A stretch of DNA of 64,000 nucleotides from Aquimarina sp. MAR_2010_214 (GTDB taxonomy: Bacteria > Bacteroidota > Bacteroidia > Flavobacteriales > Flavobacteriaceae): contig NZ_PJMS01000001.1 of assembly GCF_002846555.1 (NCBI RefSeq), positions 558,001-622,000 on the forward strand, read 5' to 3'. Below, one piece after another: positions 35,601 through 44,723 of this stretch. Numbering within the stretch: position 1 is the first letter of the stretch; each line of letters begins with the position of its first letter. Under the pieces are notes generated by a model. It searched no databases. It worked only from the letters and a program-made list of their open reading frames with translations, and was not told where the DNA came from. The position numbers were made by a program, and so were the translations under genes.

Positions 35601-36758
35601 TATACGAAAGCAAAACAGAAGTTTAACGAAGAAATAAAATATGCAAGTGAAGATAAGGAATATGCAGCCATGCTGGTTAAAATTTCCACAAATGCAAGAA
35701 AAACCTTATCAACTTATTTTCCCAACCAGGATTATACAATAGCATCATTAGATAGTTTAAAAAGATTGTATCCTAAAAATACTATACTACAAGATGATAT
35801 CTTAAGAATGTCTAATTTTATAAAATACAATTTTACAGAACAATATATTAACAATTATAAGTTGATAGCAGATCAACGTATTACCAAAATGCTAAACTTA
35901 GCATATAATGACAGGGTTATTATCGGAGATAATGCTGATGATATTACCGATAAGAATTATGGTAATGGAGTTATAAATAATAATTTAGACATATCAACTC
36001 ATGGAACCATTGTGTCTGGTATTATTGGAGCCAAACGACATAATAAACTTGGCATTGACGGTATTGCTAATACTATAAAAATTATGCCTATATGCATCTC
36101 CGGTTTTGGGAATGAATATGATAAAGATCTAGCTTTGGGTATTCGATATGCAGTAGATAATGGTGCCAGAGTAATCAACATGAGTATTGGTAAAGAATTA
36201 TCATTGCAGAAACATTGGGTAGATGAAGCTCTAAAATATGCGGAACAACATAACGTATTAATTGTATCTTCAGCAGGAAATAGACATCTAAAGCTAGACG
36301 GCACAAATGAGTATCCAACAGATAGTACTGGTGATGGAAAAGAGGTATCCTCAAATTTTATTCATGTTGGAGCAACATCCTATGCGGTAAATGAAAACCT
36401 GATCGCATCATTCTCTAATTATAGTAAGATAGAAGTAGATGTTTTTGCACCTGGTAATAAGATCAAAACATTACTTCCAAATAACCGATACAAGATTGAT
36501 AGTGGCACCTCTATTTCATCTGCGATAGTTTCTGGTCTAACCTCATTAATATTTTCTTATTATCCTAAATTATCAGCTAAAGAAGTTAAAAACATACTTA
36601 TAAAATCGGGAATTTCATATAATATTGATGTAGAAATAAAACAAAAGGATGGGACAAAAATAATGATTCCTTTCTCTGAGCTTTCAAAGTCTGGTAAGAT
36701 TGTAAATGCATATAATGCCTTATTACTGGCTGAGCAGATATCTAAGAGTAAGAATTGA
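35601..36758 (+). pseudogene. 5'-truncated S8 family (subtilisin-like) peptidase
   Basis: The frame is open from just after a stop at 35598-35600, and the first ATG (35670) lies within conserved sequence. The segment from KAKQKFNEEIKYASED through THGTIVSGIIGAKRHNKLGI, IVSSAGNRH and DSGTSISSAIVSGLTSLIFS is a subtilase. The catalytic His (STHGT), oxyanion Asn (SAGN) and Ser (GTSIS) are present. The signal peptide and the strand carrying the catalytic Asp (usually DSGVD near residue 60-90) are missing. Bacteroidetes homologues are about 520-540 residues, so roughly 150 are lost. It cannot be an active protease as it stands. It sits between two paralogous regulators. Confidence 0.8.
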
Positions 36759-36906
36759 TATCAAGTTTGATAAACTAGTACTTGAAATCTTAATAATACA
36801 ATGAAGGCTTTTTTTAATACACTATAACAAACCTGCTTTTTACAAAACCCGTGTGCTATCTGGTATATTTTGAGTCATTAAGCCTCTAAGCATAGGATTA
36901 TTCTAC

Positions 36907-36914
36907 TACTTTTG
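36907..36914 (+). promoter_or_regulatory. -7 element TACTTTTG before the second TPR-AraC gene
   Basis: The box fits TAnnTTTG and covers an in-frame TTG at 36912. This argues that translation begins at the ATG at 36936 and not at the TTG. Confidence 0.55.
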
Positions 36915-36935
36915 ATTCACAAAAAGGCACAGATT

Positions 36936-38621
36936 ATGCAGCTAAGATGTTATAAAATTGTTTTGTTGTTTTTGATTTCCTTTATAGGATATGGGCAATC
37001 GTTTAAAGTGCCGGATTCTTTGGTTGAGCTAGATTTTAAAGAACTTGAGAATATGTTCAATAACTACATTAAAAACAACCCTAAAAAAGCTGAACCTCAT
37101 GCCAAAGCCTATTTGCAAAAGGGAAAGAATACTGGCGATGTCCTAAACATAGCAAAAGGTTTTCATTTTTTAGCAAGTCTTGATCGAAATGACTTTGAAA
37201 AACGGATTAAATATCTTGATAGTGCAATTGTAATCACGAAAAATATAGGCCACATAAAATATCCTGTTGTATTTTATGTCAATAAGGGAGTTATCTATGA
37301 GAAAAATGGTCTTTCAGGAAAAGCTCTAGATCATTATCTAGAAGGTTTGGCATTTGCAAAAAAGACAAACAATATCCTTTTTGTAAATATTCTACAGCAT
37401 AATATTGCTTTACTAAAAAGAAAACTTGGAAAATTTGAGGAAGCAAAATCTATCTTTAAAAAATGTTTGGTTTATGAGAAATCCATGATCGGCAAAAAGA
37501 AAAACGATACTTTAAATTATTTATTTACTCTCTCAGAGTTAATAACCACTTATAGACAAAATAAAGAAATAGATTCTGCTATACTACTAAATACCCAAGG
37601 TGTCAAAATGTCTCAAGAGAAAGATATAAAGTGTTTATTTAGATTACACAAAGGAATTTTCCAGTATTATAAAAAAGATTTTAAAAATGCAACTAATACA
37701 ATAGATCAAGGATTAGATGAGTTATTAAAAAGCAAGTATTTTAAATATTATGAAAATGATAATTTAATCAACGGATATCTTTTTTTAGGAAAGTCATATT
37801 TGGCTGTTTCAAAACAAAAACTGGCGATTACCTATTTTAAAAAATTAGATTCTTTGATTCAGACAACCAATTATTTAATCCCAGAGACTCGATCAGCTTA
37901 TCTAGAAATTATTGACTATTATAAATCTTTAGATGATAAAAATAATCAACTATATTATATCAATAGATTATTATATAATGATAGTATACTTAATCATAAT
38001 TTTAGAGATATAAATGAAAAATTGATAAAAGATTATGATACCCCAATTTTATTGAAAGAAAAAGAAAAACTCATTGCTTCATTAAAACAAGAAAACACCA
38101 AAATATCATCTCAAAATATCCTAATATCAATACTATTAGCACTAAGCATGTTTGGTTTTGGATATTATTACTATCGACAACGTTTGTATAAAAAACGCTT
38201 TTTAAAACTACTCGATACAACTGCAGATCAAAGCAAAAAAAAGGGCTCATCAATTAATAAAAAAACCCTAAATCATCTACTGGATCAACTACAAAAATTC
38301 GAAGAAAAACATGGGTATTTACAATCAAATCTTAACGCCAAAGACCTGGCAAAGAGTTTTGGATCTAATTCTAGTTATCTCTCTAAAGTAGTGAATACCT
38401 TTAAAGAAAAAAGTTTTAGTAGTTATATTAATGATCTGCGTATCAATTTTGTGATTGATAAACTACGCGAAGATTCTATCTTTAGAAAATACACCGTAAA
38501 AGCTATCGCACAAGAAATTGGTTTTAATAATGCCGAAGCCTTTTCTAAGGCATTCTATAAAAAAACCGGAATCTATCCTTCATATTTTATAAAGGAACTA
38601 GAGAAACAGCAGTCGATATAA
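36936..38621 (+). CDS. TPR-AraC fusion membrane regulator (paralog 2)
   Basis: This 561-aa protein has the same design as the gene at 33842. The signal peptide (LLFLISFIGYGQ) is followed by TPR motifs from about 70 to 345 (YVNKGVIYEKNGLSGKALDH, LGKFEEAKSIFKKCL). A transmembrane helix lies near 391-412 and an AraC-type HTH domain at 465-557 (LNAKDLAKSFGSNSSYLSKV, AIAQEIGFNNAEAFSKAFYK). The start was moved to the ATG at 36936 because an upstream TTG lies within the promoter element. It converges on the MOSC gene with 5 bp between stops. Target and signal are unknown. Confidence 0.88.
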   Translation: MQLRCYKIVLLFLISFIGYGQSFKVPDSLVELDFKELENMFNNYIKNNPKKAEPHAKAYLQKGKNTGDVLNIAKGFHFLASLDRNDFEKRIKYLDSAIVITKNIGHIKYPVVFYVNKGVIYEKNGLSGKALDHYLEGLAFAKKTNNILFVNILQHNIALLKRKLGKFEEAKSIFKKCLVYEKSMIGKKKNDTLNYLFTLSELITTYRQNKEIDSAILLNTQGVKMSQEKDIKCLFRLHKGIFQYYKKDFKNATNTIDQGLDELLKSKYFKYYENDNLINGYLFLGKSYLAVSKQKLAITYFKKLDSLIQTTNYLIPETRSAYLEIIDYYKSLDDKNNQLYYINRLLYNDSILNHNFRDINEKLIKDYDTPILLKEKEKLIASLKQENTKISSQNILISILLALSMFGFGYYYYRQRLYKKRFLKLLDTTADQSKKKGSSINKKTLNHLLDQLQKFEEKHGYLQSNLNAKDLAKSFGSNSSYLSKVVNTFKEKSFSSYINDLRINFVIDKLREDSIFRKYTVKAIAQEIGFNNAEAFSKAFYKKTGIYPSYFIKELEKQQSI

Positions 38622-38626
38622 GAAAA

Positions 38627-39415
38627 TCACATTACACTAATTTTATCTCCCACGGTGATAGTAAAATCTTTACTATCAACAAGCTTAAGATATCTTCCAA
38701 ACCAGATTTTTCGCTCTGATAATCGATATTGTGATAAGGTTTTTAAAGGTTCTTCACCTTTTTCTCCCGTTTCCTGATTTACCGTCGTTACCGTACACCG
38801 TGCACATGATTTGGTGATTTCGAAAGTAGAATTGCTAATTCTAATCTTCTTCCATTGATCTTCAATAAACGAGCTTCCTCCTGTAAAGACAATATTGGGT
38901 CTAAATCTGTTCATTTTAACAGGAGAGGATAACCTACTATTTAGATCATCCAAAGAACTGTCTCCTACAACCAAATACTGAGCACCATCCTGAAAAAGAA
39001 TTCGTGCATCATTATTTTGTTTAACCCATCTTTTCGCCGCACTTGATTGTCTAACCAGGTACATTTCTTTTCCTAAACAACCCGAAAACCAATCATTCAC
39101 TACCTGTTCTTCTTTTATGGCCTCTACTTTTTCTTTAAAAACAGAAACCAAAATAGGTTCTTTTAAGGTTGGATTCTCTAATCGAATTTTAATCCTACTT
39201 TCTTTGTAAGTCACCAATAATGAATCCTGTGATAATGCCACCTGAAACAATGCTAATTTAGGCTCTTCTCGCTGGGTAATATGTTTTCCGTTTTTATTGG
39301 TCAGCATCCAATGCCGATCATACTCAAAACCTGTTTCGGATAAAGTAGCACTTTGTAATTCAATTCTACCCAGTGATTTAACCGGGTACACGTATAGTTT
39401 TGAGATTTTTAGCAT
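38627..39415 (-). CDS. MOSC domain-containing protein
   Basis: This 262-aa protein has the MOSC N-terminal beta-barrel (LYVYPVKSLGRIELQSATLSE, YDRHWMLTN) and the MOSC domain proper from about 105. The conserved Cys of the sulfur/molybdenum-binding motif is in TKSCARCTVTTVNQETG. The family resembles the C-terminal half of molybdenum cofactor sulfurases and mARC-type N-hydroxylamine reductases such as YcbX. The exact reaction is not predictable. It is cytoplasmic, with no ferredoxin domain fused. It is convergent with a TPR-AraC regulator and follows the DMT transporter by 57 bp on the same strand. Confidence 0.9.
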   Translation of the reverse strand: MLKISKLYVYPVKSLGRIELQSATLSETGFEYDRHWMLTNKNGKHITQREEPKLALFQVALSQDSLLVTYKESRIKIRLENPTLKEPILVSVFKEKVEAIKEEQVVNDWFSGCLGKEMYLVRQSSAAKRWVKQNNDARILFQDGAQYLVVGDSSLDDLNSRLSSPVKMNRFRPNIVFTGGSSFIEDQWKKIRISNSTFEITKSCARCTVTTVNQETGEKGEEPLKTLSQYRLSERKIWFGRYLKLVDSKDFTITVGDKISVM

Positions 39416-39472
39416 CTTTTTACTTTTAGTATTCGTTATCTATAGTCTAGAAACCATAAGATTTTGTAAAGT

Positions 39473-40366
39473 TCATTTTTTCTTTTTAGTAAACCCAAAT
39501 AGTAACAGACCAATAATTATAATACCTCCTCCTGCGAGCTGCACAGCATATAATGTTTCCCCGAAAGGAAACGCAAGTAGCACCGCAAAAAATGGAATAA
39601 GATTCATAAACAGTGTCGAGGTTGTTGCTCCTAATTTAACGACACAGAAATAAAATGCAGTATATGCGATTCCGGTTCCTAGCACTCCCATAAATAAGAT
39701 GCTACTCCAAAAAGATAAATCTGTAGGCACATCGGTTGTTATAAATTCTGGTAATGAAAAAACTGCAAACAAAACAAAGGCCATTAGCGAAGTAATTGTG
39801 GTCATCACAACAACATCTACATGAGGAAGGTATTTACTGACAATGACTTGAGAAAGTGAGAATACAATAGCCATACTCATAATATACATATCTCCAATTT
39901 CGAACTGTAATTCTGCCAACTTACTAAAATCTCCTTTTACCAAAATAATTGCTACTCCAAAAAAGCTAATCGCAATAGCAATCCATTGTACTAATTTCAC
40001 TTTCTTTCTTTGAAACAAAAAAGTAAAAACAGCAGTAATTGCTGGACTAGTTGCAATAATAAGAGATCCATTTACTGCACTGGTTGTTTTTAGACCCAGG
40101 TTAAAAAAGTATATGGTTAAAAAGATTCCGAAAAAGGAGGTAAGAAACATATACCACCATTCTTTTGCCGAAAACCTGAATTTGAATAATTGATTGCCAA
40201 ATCTCAAATACACAAGAAGGAATAACGAGACAACCCCAAAGAAAAATCGCAAAGCAGCAACACTTACAGGAGAGTAAAACTCTAACGTTATTTTTACCAC
40301 ATGAAAATTAGCTGCCCAAAAAAGCATGGTTAGTATTAAAAACAGAAACGTAATTATTTTATTCAT
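39473..40366 (-). CDS. EamA/DMT superfamily transporter
   Basis: This 297-aa protein has ten predicted membrane helices arranged as two EamA repeats (the first opening FLILTMLFWAANFHVVKITL, the second around IGDMYIMSMAIVFSLSQVIV) and a basic C-terminus (FTKKKK). Drug/metabolite transporters of this group export amino acids or small metabolites. The substrate cannot be told. It is followed by the MOSC gene and preceded by an ABM-like gene on the same strand. Confidence 0.9.
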   Translation of the reverse strand: MNKIITFLFLILTMLFWAANFHVVKITLEFYSPVSVAALRFFFGVVSLFLLVYLRFGNQLFKFRFSAKEWWYMFLTSFFGIFLTIYFFNLGLKTTSAVNGSLIIATSPAITAVFTFLFQRKKVKLVQWIAIAISFFGVAIILVKGDFSKLAELQFEIGDMYIMSMAIVFSLSQVIVSKYLPHVDVVVMTTITSLMAFVLFAVFSLPEFITTDVPTDLSFWSSILFMGVLGTGIAYTAFYFCVVKLGATTSTLFMNLIPFFAVLLAFPFGETLYAVQLAGGGIIIIGLLLFGFTKKKK

Positions 40367-40424
40367 TGCAGATATACTAGTAATGGTTCATAATGAAATT
40401 ATTGAATAGAAATTAGCCTATGTT

Positions 40425-40745
40425 TTAAAAAACAAAGGTTTCGAAATGCTGTACCTCTTCTTCAAACTCAAGAAGAAAATCCGTATCTCTAGCATAATAT
40501 TTTGCTTTAGTATAATCCTTTCCAGCAAAAGTTTTGATACTCTCATAATCCTTCCATTTGGTCACTGTCCATACATGGCAAATATCATCTTCAAATCTTC
40601 TTAGAATTTCTACACTTAGTATTCCATCAACAGATTTATAATCCGCAATACCACTTTCTATTAAGTACTGTAGATATTCTTGAGCATCTATGGCATTAAT
40701 TCTACCATGCCATTTTCTTGTAATTACACTTGATTTATAATTCAT
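40425..40745 (-). CDS. Antibiotic biosynthesis monooxygenase-like (dimeric alpha/beta barrel) protein
   Basis: This 106-aa protein starts at the ATG 40745 (MNYKSSVITRKWHGRI), which lies 25 bp after a strong promoter. An upstream in-frame ATG at 40799 would place the promoter inside the gene. The sequence ITRKWHGRINAIDAQEYLQY, ILRRFEDDICHVWTVTKW and IKTFAGKDYTKAKYYARD fits the ferredoxin-like ABM fold used in small monooxygenases and stress proteins. No catalytic role can be assigned. It is divergent from the CGNR regulator. Confidence 0.75.
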   Translation of the reverse strand: MNYKSSVITRKWHGRINAIDAQEYLQYLIESGIADYKSVDGILSVEILRRFEDDICHVWTVTKWKDYESIKTFAGKDYTKAKYYARDTDFLLEFEEEVQHFETFVF

Positions 40746-40770
40746 ACCACTAAAATTAATTACACTAGTG

Positions 40771-40800
40771 CAAATATAGAATAATATTTTTACTACCAAA
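40771..40800 (-). promoter_or_regulatory. Full promoter TTTG-18-TATATTTG
   Basis: On the minus strand TTTG (plus coordinates 40797-40800), an 18-bp spacer and TATATTTG (40771-40778) match the Bacteroidetes promoter well. The ATG of the ABM-like gene is 25 bp downstream. Confidence 0.7.
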
Positions 40801-40834
40801 ACTTGTTTTACTGGTTATAATTATTTTACTTTGC

Positions 40835-41428
40835 ATGATGAATAATGTAGAACATATACAAAATAGTCTTTTAGACGGAGGAAATCTATCCCTCAATTTT
40901 ATCAATACGATTAAAGACAGGCTAGTTGCAGACCCCATAGATTACCTTACCGGAAAAGAGGAATGGATTGCCTGGTTAAAACGCGTTGATATTTTAGAAA
41001 ATGAAACCTCAAACTTTGATGAAGCTAGTTTTAATCTAAAAGAAGTTATAAGGAAAAGAGAATTTTTGCACCGTGTATTTCAAGGGCTTGTTTTTCAAAG
41101 AGAGATTAAAGAAAAAGATCTTAAATGTTTTGATACACTGCTACAAAAAATCAGAAGATCTACTAAGATTTTTGTAGTTGATAATAAACCTCAAGAACAT
41201 TTAGAGATAGATCCAAATGATCTAAATAGTTATATTTTAAAAATTGGAAAAGCGGCACATGAACTATTGATGTCTGAAGAAATAGATCGAGTAAAAGAAT
41301 GTGGTAATTGCGGATGGATTTACTTCGATTCGAGTAAAAACAAATGTAGAAAATGGTGTAATATGGATACTTGTGGCAATGAGGTAAAAGCCAGAAAATA
41401 TTACGAAAGCAAAAAAAACAAAGTATAA
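40835..41428 (+). CDS. CGNR zinc finger / ABATE domain regulator
   Basis: This 197-aa protein has an N-terminal ABATE-like region (GGNLSLNFINTIKDR, DYLTGKEEWIAWLKR) and a C-terminal zinc finger with C156-x2-C159, C171-x3-C175 and C180. The motif that names the family reads CGNEVKARKYY, so the usual Arg of CGNR is Glu. These proteins are predicted stress-responsive transcription regulators. It lies 11 bp before a RidA gene, with PhzF farther down, suggesting a small operon for handling reactive metabolites. It is divergent from the ABM-like gene across 89 bp. Confidence 0.88.
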   Translation: MMNNVEHIQNSLLDGGNLSLNFINTIKDRLVADPIDYLTGKEEWIAWLKRVDILENETSNFDEASFNLKEVIRKREFLHRVFQGLVFQREIKEKDLKCFDTLLQKIRRSTKIFVVDNKPQEHLEIDPNDLNSYILKIGKAAHELLMSEEIDRVKECGNCGWIYFDSSKNKCRKWCNMDTCGNEVKARKYYESKKNKV

Positions 41429-41439
41429 AACTATATAAA

Positions 41440-41829
41440 ATGAAAAACAGAAAAAACATTTCGTCTGGTAGCCCCTGGGAAGATATTGTAGGATATTCCA
41501 GAGCTGTAAAAGTAGGGAATATCATCGAGATTGCTGGTACTACTGCTACTGGTAAAGATGGTAATATTATTGGTATAGATGATCCTTATCTTCAGACCAA
41601 GACAATAATAGAAACCGCTAAACATGTTTTGGAAGATATGGGATACAGTTTAGACAATGTGATCCGGACAAGAATATATACTACAGATATATCCCAATGG
41701 GAAGCGATAGGAAAAGCACATGGAGAATATTTTAGTACCATAAAACCCGCTACCGCAATGGTAGAAATAGCCAAATTAATTAATCCTGATATGCTGGTAG
41801 AAATAGAATTTACAGCTATAACCGATTAA
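41440..41829 (+). CDS. RidA family protein
   Basis: This 129-aa protein of the YjgF/YER057c/UK114 family has the typical length and elements: SSGSPWEDIVGYSRAVKVGN, IEIAGTTATGKDG, LEDMGYSLDNVIRTRIYTTD with the conserved substrate-binding Arg, and VEIAKLINPDMLVEIEFTA. RidA proteins hydrolyse reactive enamines and imines formed by PLP enzymes. This one has ATTATG where the archetype has GQI, so it belongs to a divergent subgroup and may have a different substrate. It lies 11 bp after the CGNR regulator. Confidence 0.92.
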   Translation: MKNRKNISSGSPWEDIVGYSRAVKVGNIIEIAGTTATGKDGNIIGIDDPYLQTKTIIETAKHVLEDMGYSLDNVIRTRIYTTDISQWEAIGKAHGEYFSTIKPATAMVEIAKLINPDMLVEIEFTAITD

Positions 41830-41866
41830 ATTAAAAATTAGTATTAACCTCTAAATACCCATAATT

Positions 41867-42010
41867 ATGAATTGTAATGTAGAATGTTTACCAAATGATT
41901 GTTCAGTAGTAAGAGAAAAAAGTGCTACCAAAGTTTTTATTCAATCTATTTCTGATTGGTTAAAAAAATTTAATATTCCTGGAGCCGAAGATGCTTCAAG
42001 AATTAAATAA
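41867..42010 (+). CDS. Small Cys-containing protein, 47 aa
   Basis: A complete short frame begins 37 bp after the RidA stop: MNCNVECLPNDCSVVREKSA, then SISDWLKKFNIPGAEDASRI. Three cysteines are clustered in the first twelve residues and a likely amphipathic helix follows. No family is recognised. Position in a tight same-strand group supports it, while its length makes chance possible. Confidence 0.45.
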   Translation: MNCNVECLPNDCSVVREKSATKVFIQSISDWLKKFNIPGAEDASRIK

Positions 42011-42153
42011 TTATATGAAAACATATTTATTAATTTGATTTTATAAATATGTTTAATGTTTATAAAATAGAAATAATACAGAAGCAATATAAGCACTGTT
42101 AAACTATACATCTATTCGGATACAGGGATGTAAATGAAAATCAAAAAACAATT

Positions 42154-42993
42154 ATGAAAACAACTAAAATTCAAAAAATTGCAGCGTTCTCTCATAATAA
42201 CAAGGGAGGAAACCCTGCAGGTGTTGTAATAGCAGATAGAATGCCCAAAGAAGAAGAAATGTTTAACATTGCTAAAGAGGTAGGATACTCTGAAACTGCT
42301 TTTTTGCATCCTAAAGCTGACGGGTGGCGTATTCGATATTTTTCACCAGAAATAGAAGTCGATTTTTGTGGTCATGCTACTATTGCTACTGGAGCAGGTT
42401 TAGGGCAAAGCCATGGAGAAGGCACATATAAGCTGTTTTTAAATAATGGAGAAATTAGCGTTGCTGTTAAAAAAACTTCAGAAAACGATTTTGAAATAAC
42501 ACTACAATCTCCCGAAACCTGGTCAAAACCTGCTCCACAAAATGTAATAGATGATGTTCTTGATTTATTCAATCTTCCAGCTTCAGCGCTTCATAAAGAT
42601 TTTCCGATTCGATATGCTTTTGCAGGAGCCAAACACCTTATTCTTGTAGTAAACGATCGAAAAACGTTAGCCGACATGAATTATGAATTTGAAAAAACCA
42701 AAGCTCTTATGCTTAAAGAAGGCCTGGTTACCATAAGTTTACTATGGTTAGGTGCCGATAACGTATTTCATTCTAGAAATGCATTTGCCTCTGGAGGAGT
42801 ATATGAAGATCCTGCTACGGGAGCGGCCGCAGCAGCTTTAGCTGGCTATTTGCGTGATATAAACTGGAAAGGAAATAACAAATTTGAAATTATCCAAGGT
42901 GAGGATATGCAATCTCCATCACGATTAATAGTAGAATATACTCCTGTAATCGGGGCCAGTGTAAAAATATCAGGTAACGCTCGAAATATCTAA
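42154..42993 (+). CDS. PhzF family isomerase/epimerase
   Basis: This 279-aa protein has the two-lobed PhzF fold. Motifs are GNPAGVVIAD near 19, the acid/base Glu in GYSETAFL (E47), RYFSPEIEVDFCGHATIATG, and YEDPATGAAAAALAGYL. PhzF in phenazine synthesis isomerises trans-2,3-dihydro-3-hydroxyanthranilate, but most homologues act on unknown substrates. No other phenazine genes are present, so phenazine production should not be inferred. It follows the CGNR-RidA group by 143 bp. Confidence 0.9.
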   Translation: MKTTKIQKIAAFSHNNKGGNPAGVVIADRMPKEEEMFNIAKEVGYSETAFLHPKADGWRIRYFSPEIEVDFCGHATIATGAGLGQSHGEGTYKLFLNNGEISVAVKKTSENDFEITLQSPETWSKPAPQNVIDDVLDLFNLPASALHKDFPIRYAFAGAKHLILVVNDRKTLADMNYEFEKTKALMLKEGLVTISLLWLGADNVFHSRNAFASGGVYEDPATGAAAAALAGYLRDINWKGNNKFEIIQGEDMQSPSRLIVEYTPVIGASVKISGNARNI

Positions 42994-43036
42994 AAACAAA
43001 ACTCATTATAAGCCAAAAGATTTGTAGAATGGAGCA

Positions 43037-43375
43037 TTAAACCAATTTAATATCCTCCTTAAATAACATATGAATATATTCAGCATGCACCTCTGCGTGA
43101 TGTTGATTTTCCAAACAATGAAACAGGAGGTGAATCAATCCATAGTCACCTAAGCTATCCCTGTATTCATACTTAGCCTTGTTTTTTACCCATAGAATAA
43201 AACAACAGAGATGACCTATCTCACCCAGTTTCTGAGCATCTTTTAAACATTCTCTAAATTCATCTAATGTCATATGAGCATACTCATCATACTTTCTTTT
43301 ACAGAAGTCATAATCAAAAGTATGCTTATACGATTGTAATTTTCGATTTTGTATTTCGTAGTTAATACCACTCAT
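43037..43375 (-). CDS. Unknown soluble protein, 112 aa
   Basis: The protein is rich in His, Tyr, Cys and acidic residues (KYDEYAHMTLDEFRECLKDA, LGEIGHLCCFILWVKNKAKY, HCLENQHHAEVHAEYIHMLF), with helical character and no signal or membrane segment. The C-terminal His cluster could bind metal, which is speculation. I recognise no family. It faces PhzF tail to tail, and its upstream region holds two palindromic operator-like sites at 43537-43581. Confidence 0.6.
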   Translation of the reverse strand: MSGINYEIQNRKLQSYKHTFDYDFCKRKYDEYAHMTLDEFRECLKDAQKLGEIGHLCCFILWVKNKAKYEYRDSLGDYGLIHLLFHCLENQHHAEVHAEYIHMLFKEDIKLV

Positions 43376-43849
43376 AACATAAGAATAATTTACATTAGGT
43401 TAAGTATTCATATTTTCATAAGTATACGATTCGGTCTTATCTCTGTTTTTGCAAAACGTATGCCATGACTTTAAAAAATTAACCCAAAAAAGCTTAAGTA
43501 AATCTTAAATTTTTAATTAATGACTTATACTTAATATGGAATAATTCCAATACAAAAATACAAAATTTGGAATAATTCCAATACTTATATTTCACTTTTA
43601 TCCCTCTATTTTTCAATTTATCATTCAAAAAAACGAGAATATAGCGAAAATCAAATCAAATCTAATTGTTTGATTTGTAGATATTTAACATCAAAAATCA
43701 ATATCTGTTGTTAATAAAACTTAATAAGTTTATTTTAAAAAACCAAGTGTGTCTATTAAATTTACTTTCGAATTTGATACGATATAGTATGTTTTTTGGG
43801 GAAAGAACTACTATAACGAAAAATTGGGAAATAAATCAAATCTAGAATT
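43376..43849. other. 474-bp intergenic region with paired palindromes
   Basis: No gene is visible. The notable content is two copies of GGAATAATTCC with flanking symmetry at 43537-43581. The rest is AT-rich. Confidence 0.6.
43537..43581. promoter_or_regulatory. Two tandem palindromic operator-like sites
   Basis: TGGAATAATTCCA (43537-43549) and TTGGAATAATTCCAA (43567-43581) are each symmetric about a central base. Their centres are 31 bp apart, about three helical turns, so both face the same side. Both are followed by ATAC. They look like a dimeric repressor or activator binding pair between divergent genes (43375 and 43850). Confidence 0.6.
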
Positions 43850-44005
43850 ATGCGGTATAAAGTAATTGATGCAAAAAGCCAGTATTTTGGTAAAGTATTG
43901 GATTTCGAATCCTGCTCTACTTTAAGTGATTTAGGAGGAGTGCTCTTAAAGATCGAAAGTAACAGAGTTTCACTTTTTAAATTTAACGAAGTAGAATTGG
44001 TGTAA
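43850..44005 (+). CDS. Small protein, 51 aa, unknown
   Basis: A complete frame reads MRYKVIDAKSQYFGKVLDFE through GGVLLKIESNRVSLFKFNEV and ends ELV. Pattern and composition look like a real small beta-rich domain, not a chance frame. I have the impression that such proteins recur in Flavobacteriaceae, always as hypothetical. Its upstream region contains the paired palindromes. Confidence 0.55.
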   Translation: MRYKVIDAKSQYFGKVLDFESCSTLSDLGGVLLKIESNRVSLFKFNEVELV

Positions 44006-44135
44006 TTGCCATTCTACTTCTTTCTATATCCCTTTGTTTATTACAATAAAACATTACAAATCTTATCGCTTCAATGAAGAAAAGAGTGATGCTGGTTTAA
44101 AAACATACTACCTTCTCAATACTATCAAATAAGAA

Positions 44136-44723
44136 TTATCCTAGTTCTGTAATTCGTTTTACGTATTTACCAATAACATCAAACTCAAGATTAACAACAC
44201 TGCCTACTTTAAAAGTGTTAAAGTTTGTATGTTCATAGGTATACGGAATAATAGCAACACTAAACTCATTCTTTTTAGAATTAACCACAGTTAAACTAAC
44301 TCCATTAACCGTTACCGATCCTTTTTCGATAGTGATATTATTTAATGAAGGGTCATAATCAAAAGTAAAGTACCAACTTCCATCAGCTTCGGTAATAGCT
44401 TTACAAATTGCGGTTTGATCCACATGTCCCTGTACAATATGCCCATCTAACCTATCCCCCAATTTCATTCCCCTTTCCAGGTTTACCACAGTATCAACTG
44501 CAAGTGTATTAAGATTAGTTTTATCCAATGTTTCTTTGATCGCAGTAACTGTATACACATCTTCATTAATAGACACCACCGTTAAACAAACCCCATTATG
44601 TGCTACACTTTGATCAATCTTCAATTCTGAAGTAAAATTCGCACGTACTGTAATATCCAAATTTTCCTTATTCGTTTGTAAAGAAGTAACAATTCCTAAT
44701 TCTTCGATGATTCCTGTAAACAT
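44136..44723 (-). CDS. ribE: Riboflavin synthase, alpha chain
   Basis: This 195-aa enzyme joins two 6,7-dimethyl-8-ribityllumazine molecules to form riboflavin. It has two lumazine-binding repeats: the first opening MFTGIIEELGIV with HNGVCLTVV, the second around GHIVQGHVDQTA with GVSLTVV. Full length and the family C-terminus (YVKRITELG) are present. The gene is divergent from pdxA across 87 bp, and no FMN riboswitch is seen in that gap. No other rib genes are nearby. Confidence 0.96.
   Translation of the reverse strand: MFTGIIEELGIVTSLQTNKENLDITVRANFTSELKIDQSVAHNGVCLTVVSINEDVYTVTAIKETLDKTNLNTLAVDTVVNLERGMKLGDRLDGHIVQGHVDQTAICKAITEADGSWYFTFDYDPSLNNITIEKGSVTVNGVSLTVVNSKKNEFSVAIIPYTYEHTNFNTFKVGSVVNLEFDVIGKYVKRITELG

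Noticed and set aside
36912..36935. TTG start of the second TPR-AraC gene
   Set aside because: The TTG lies inside the TACTTTTG promoter box; the ATG at 36936 begins a good signal peptide.
42154..42993. Phenazine biosynthesis
   Set aside because: PhzF homologues are widespread without phenazines, and no other phz gene is present.
43537..43581. Short CRISPR-like array
   Set aside because: There are only two repeat units, each palindromic, with one short spacer and no cas genes. They fit operator sites better. No CRISPR array is seen anywhere in the window.
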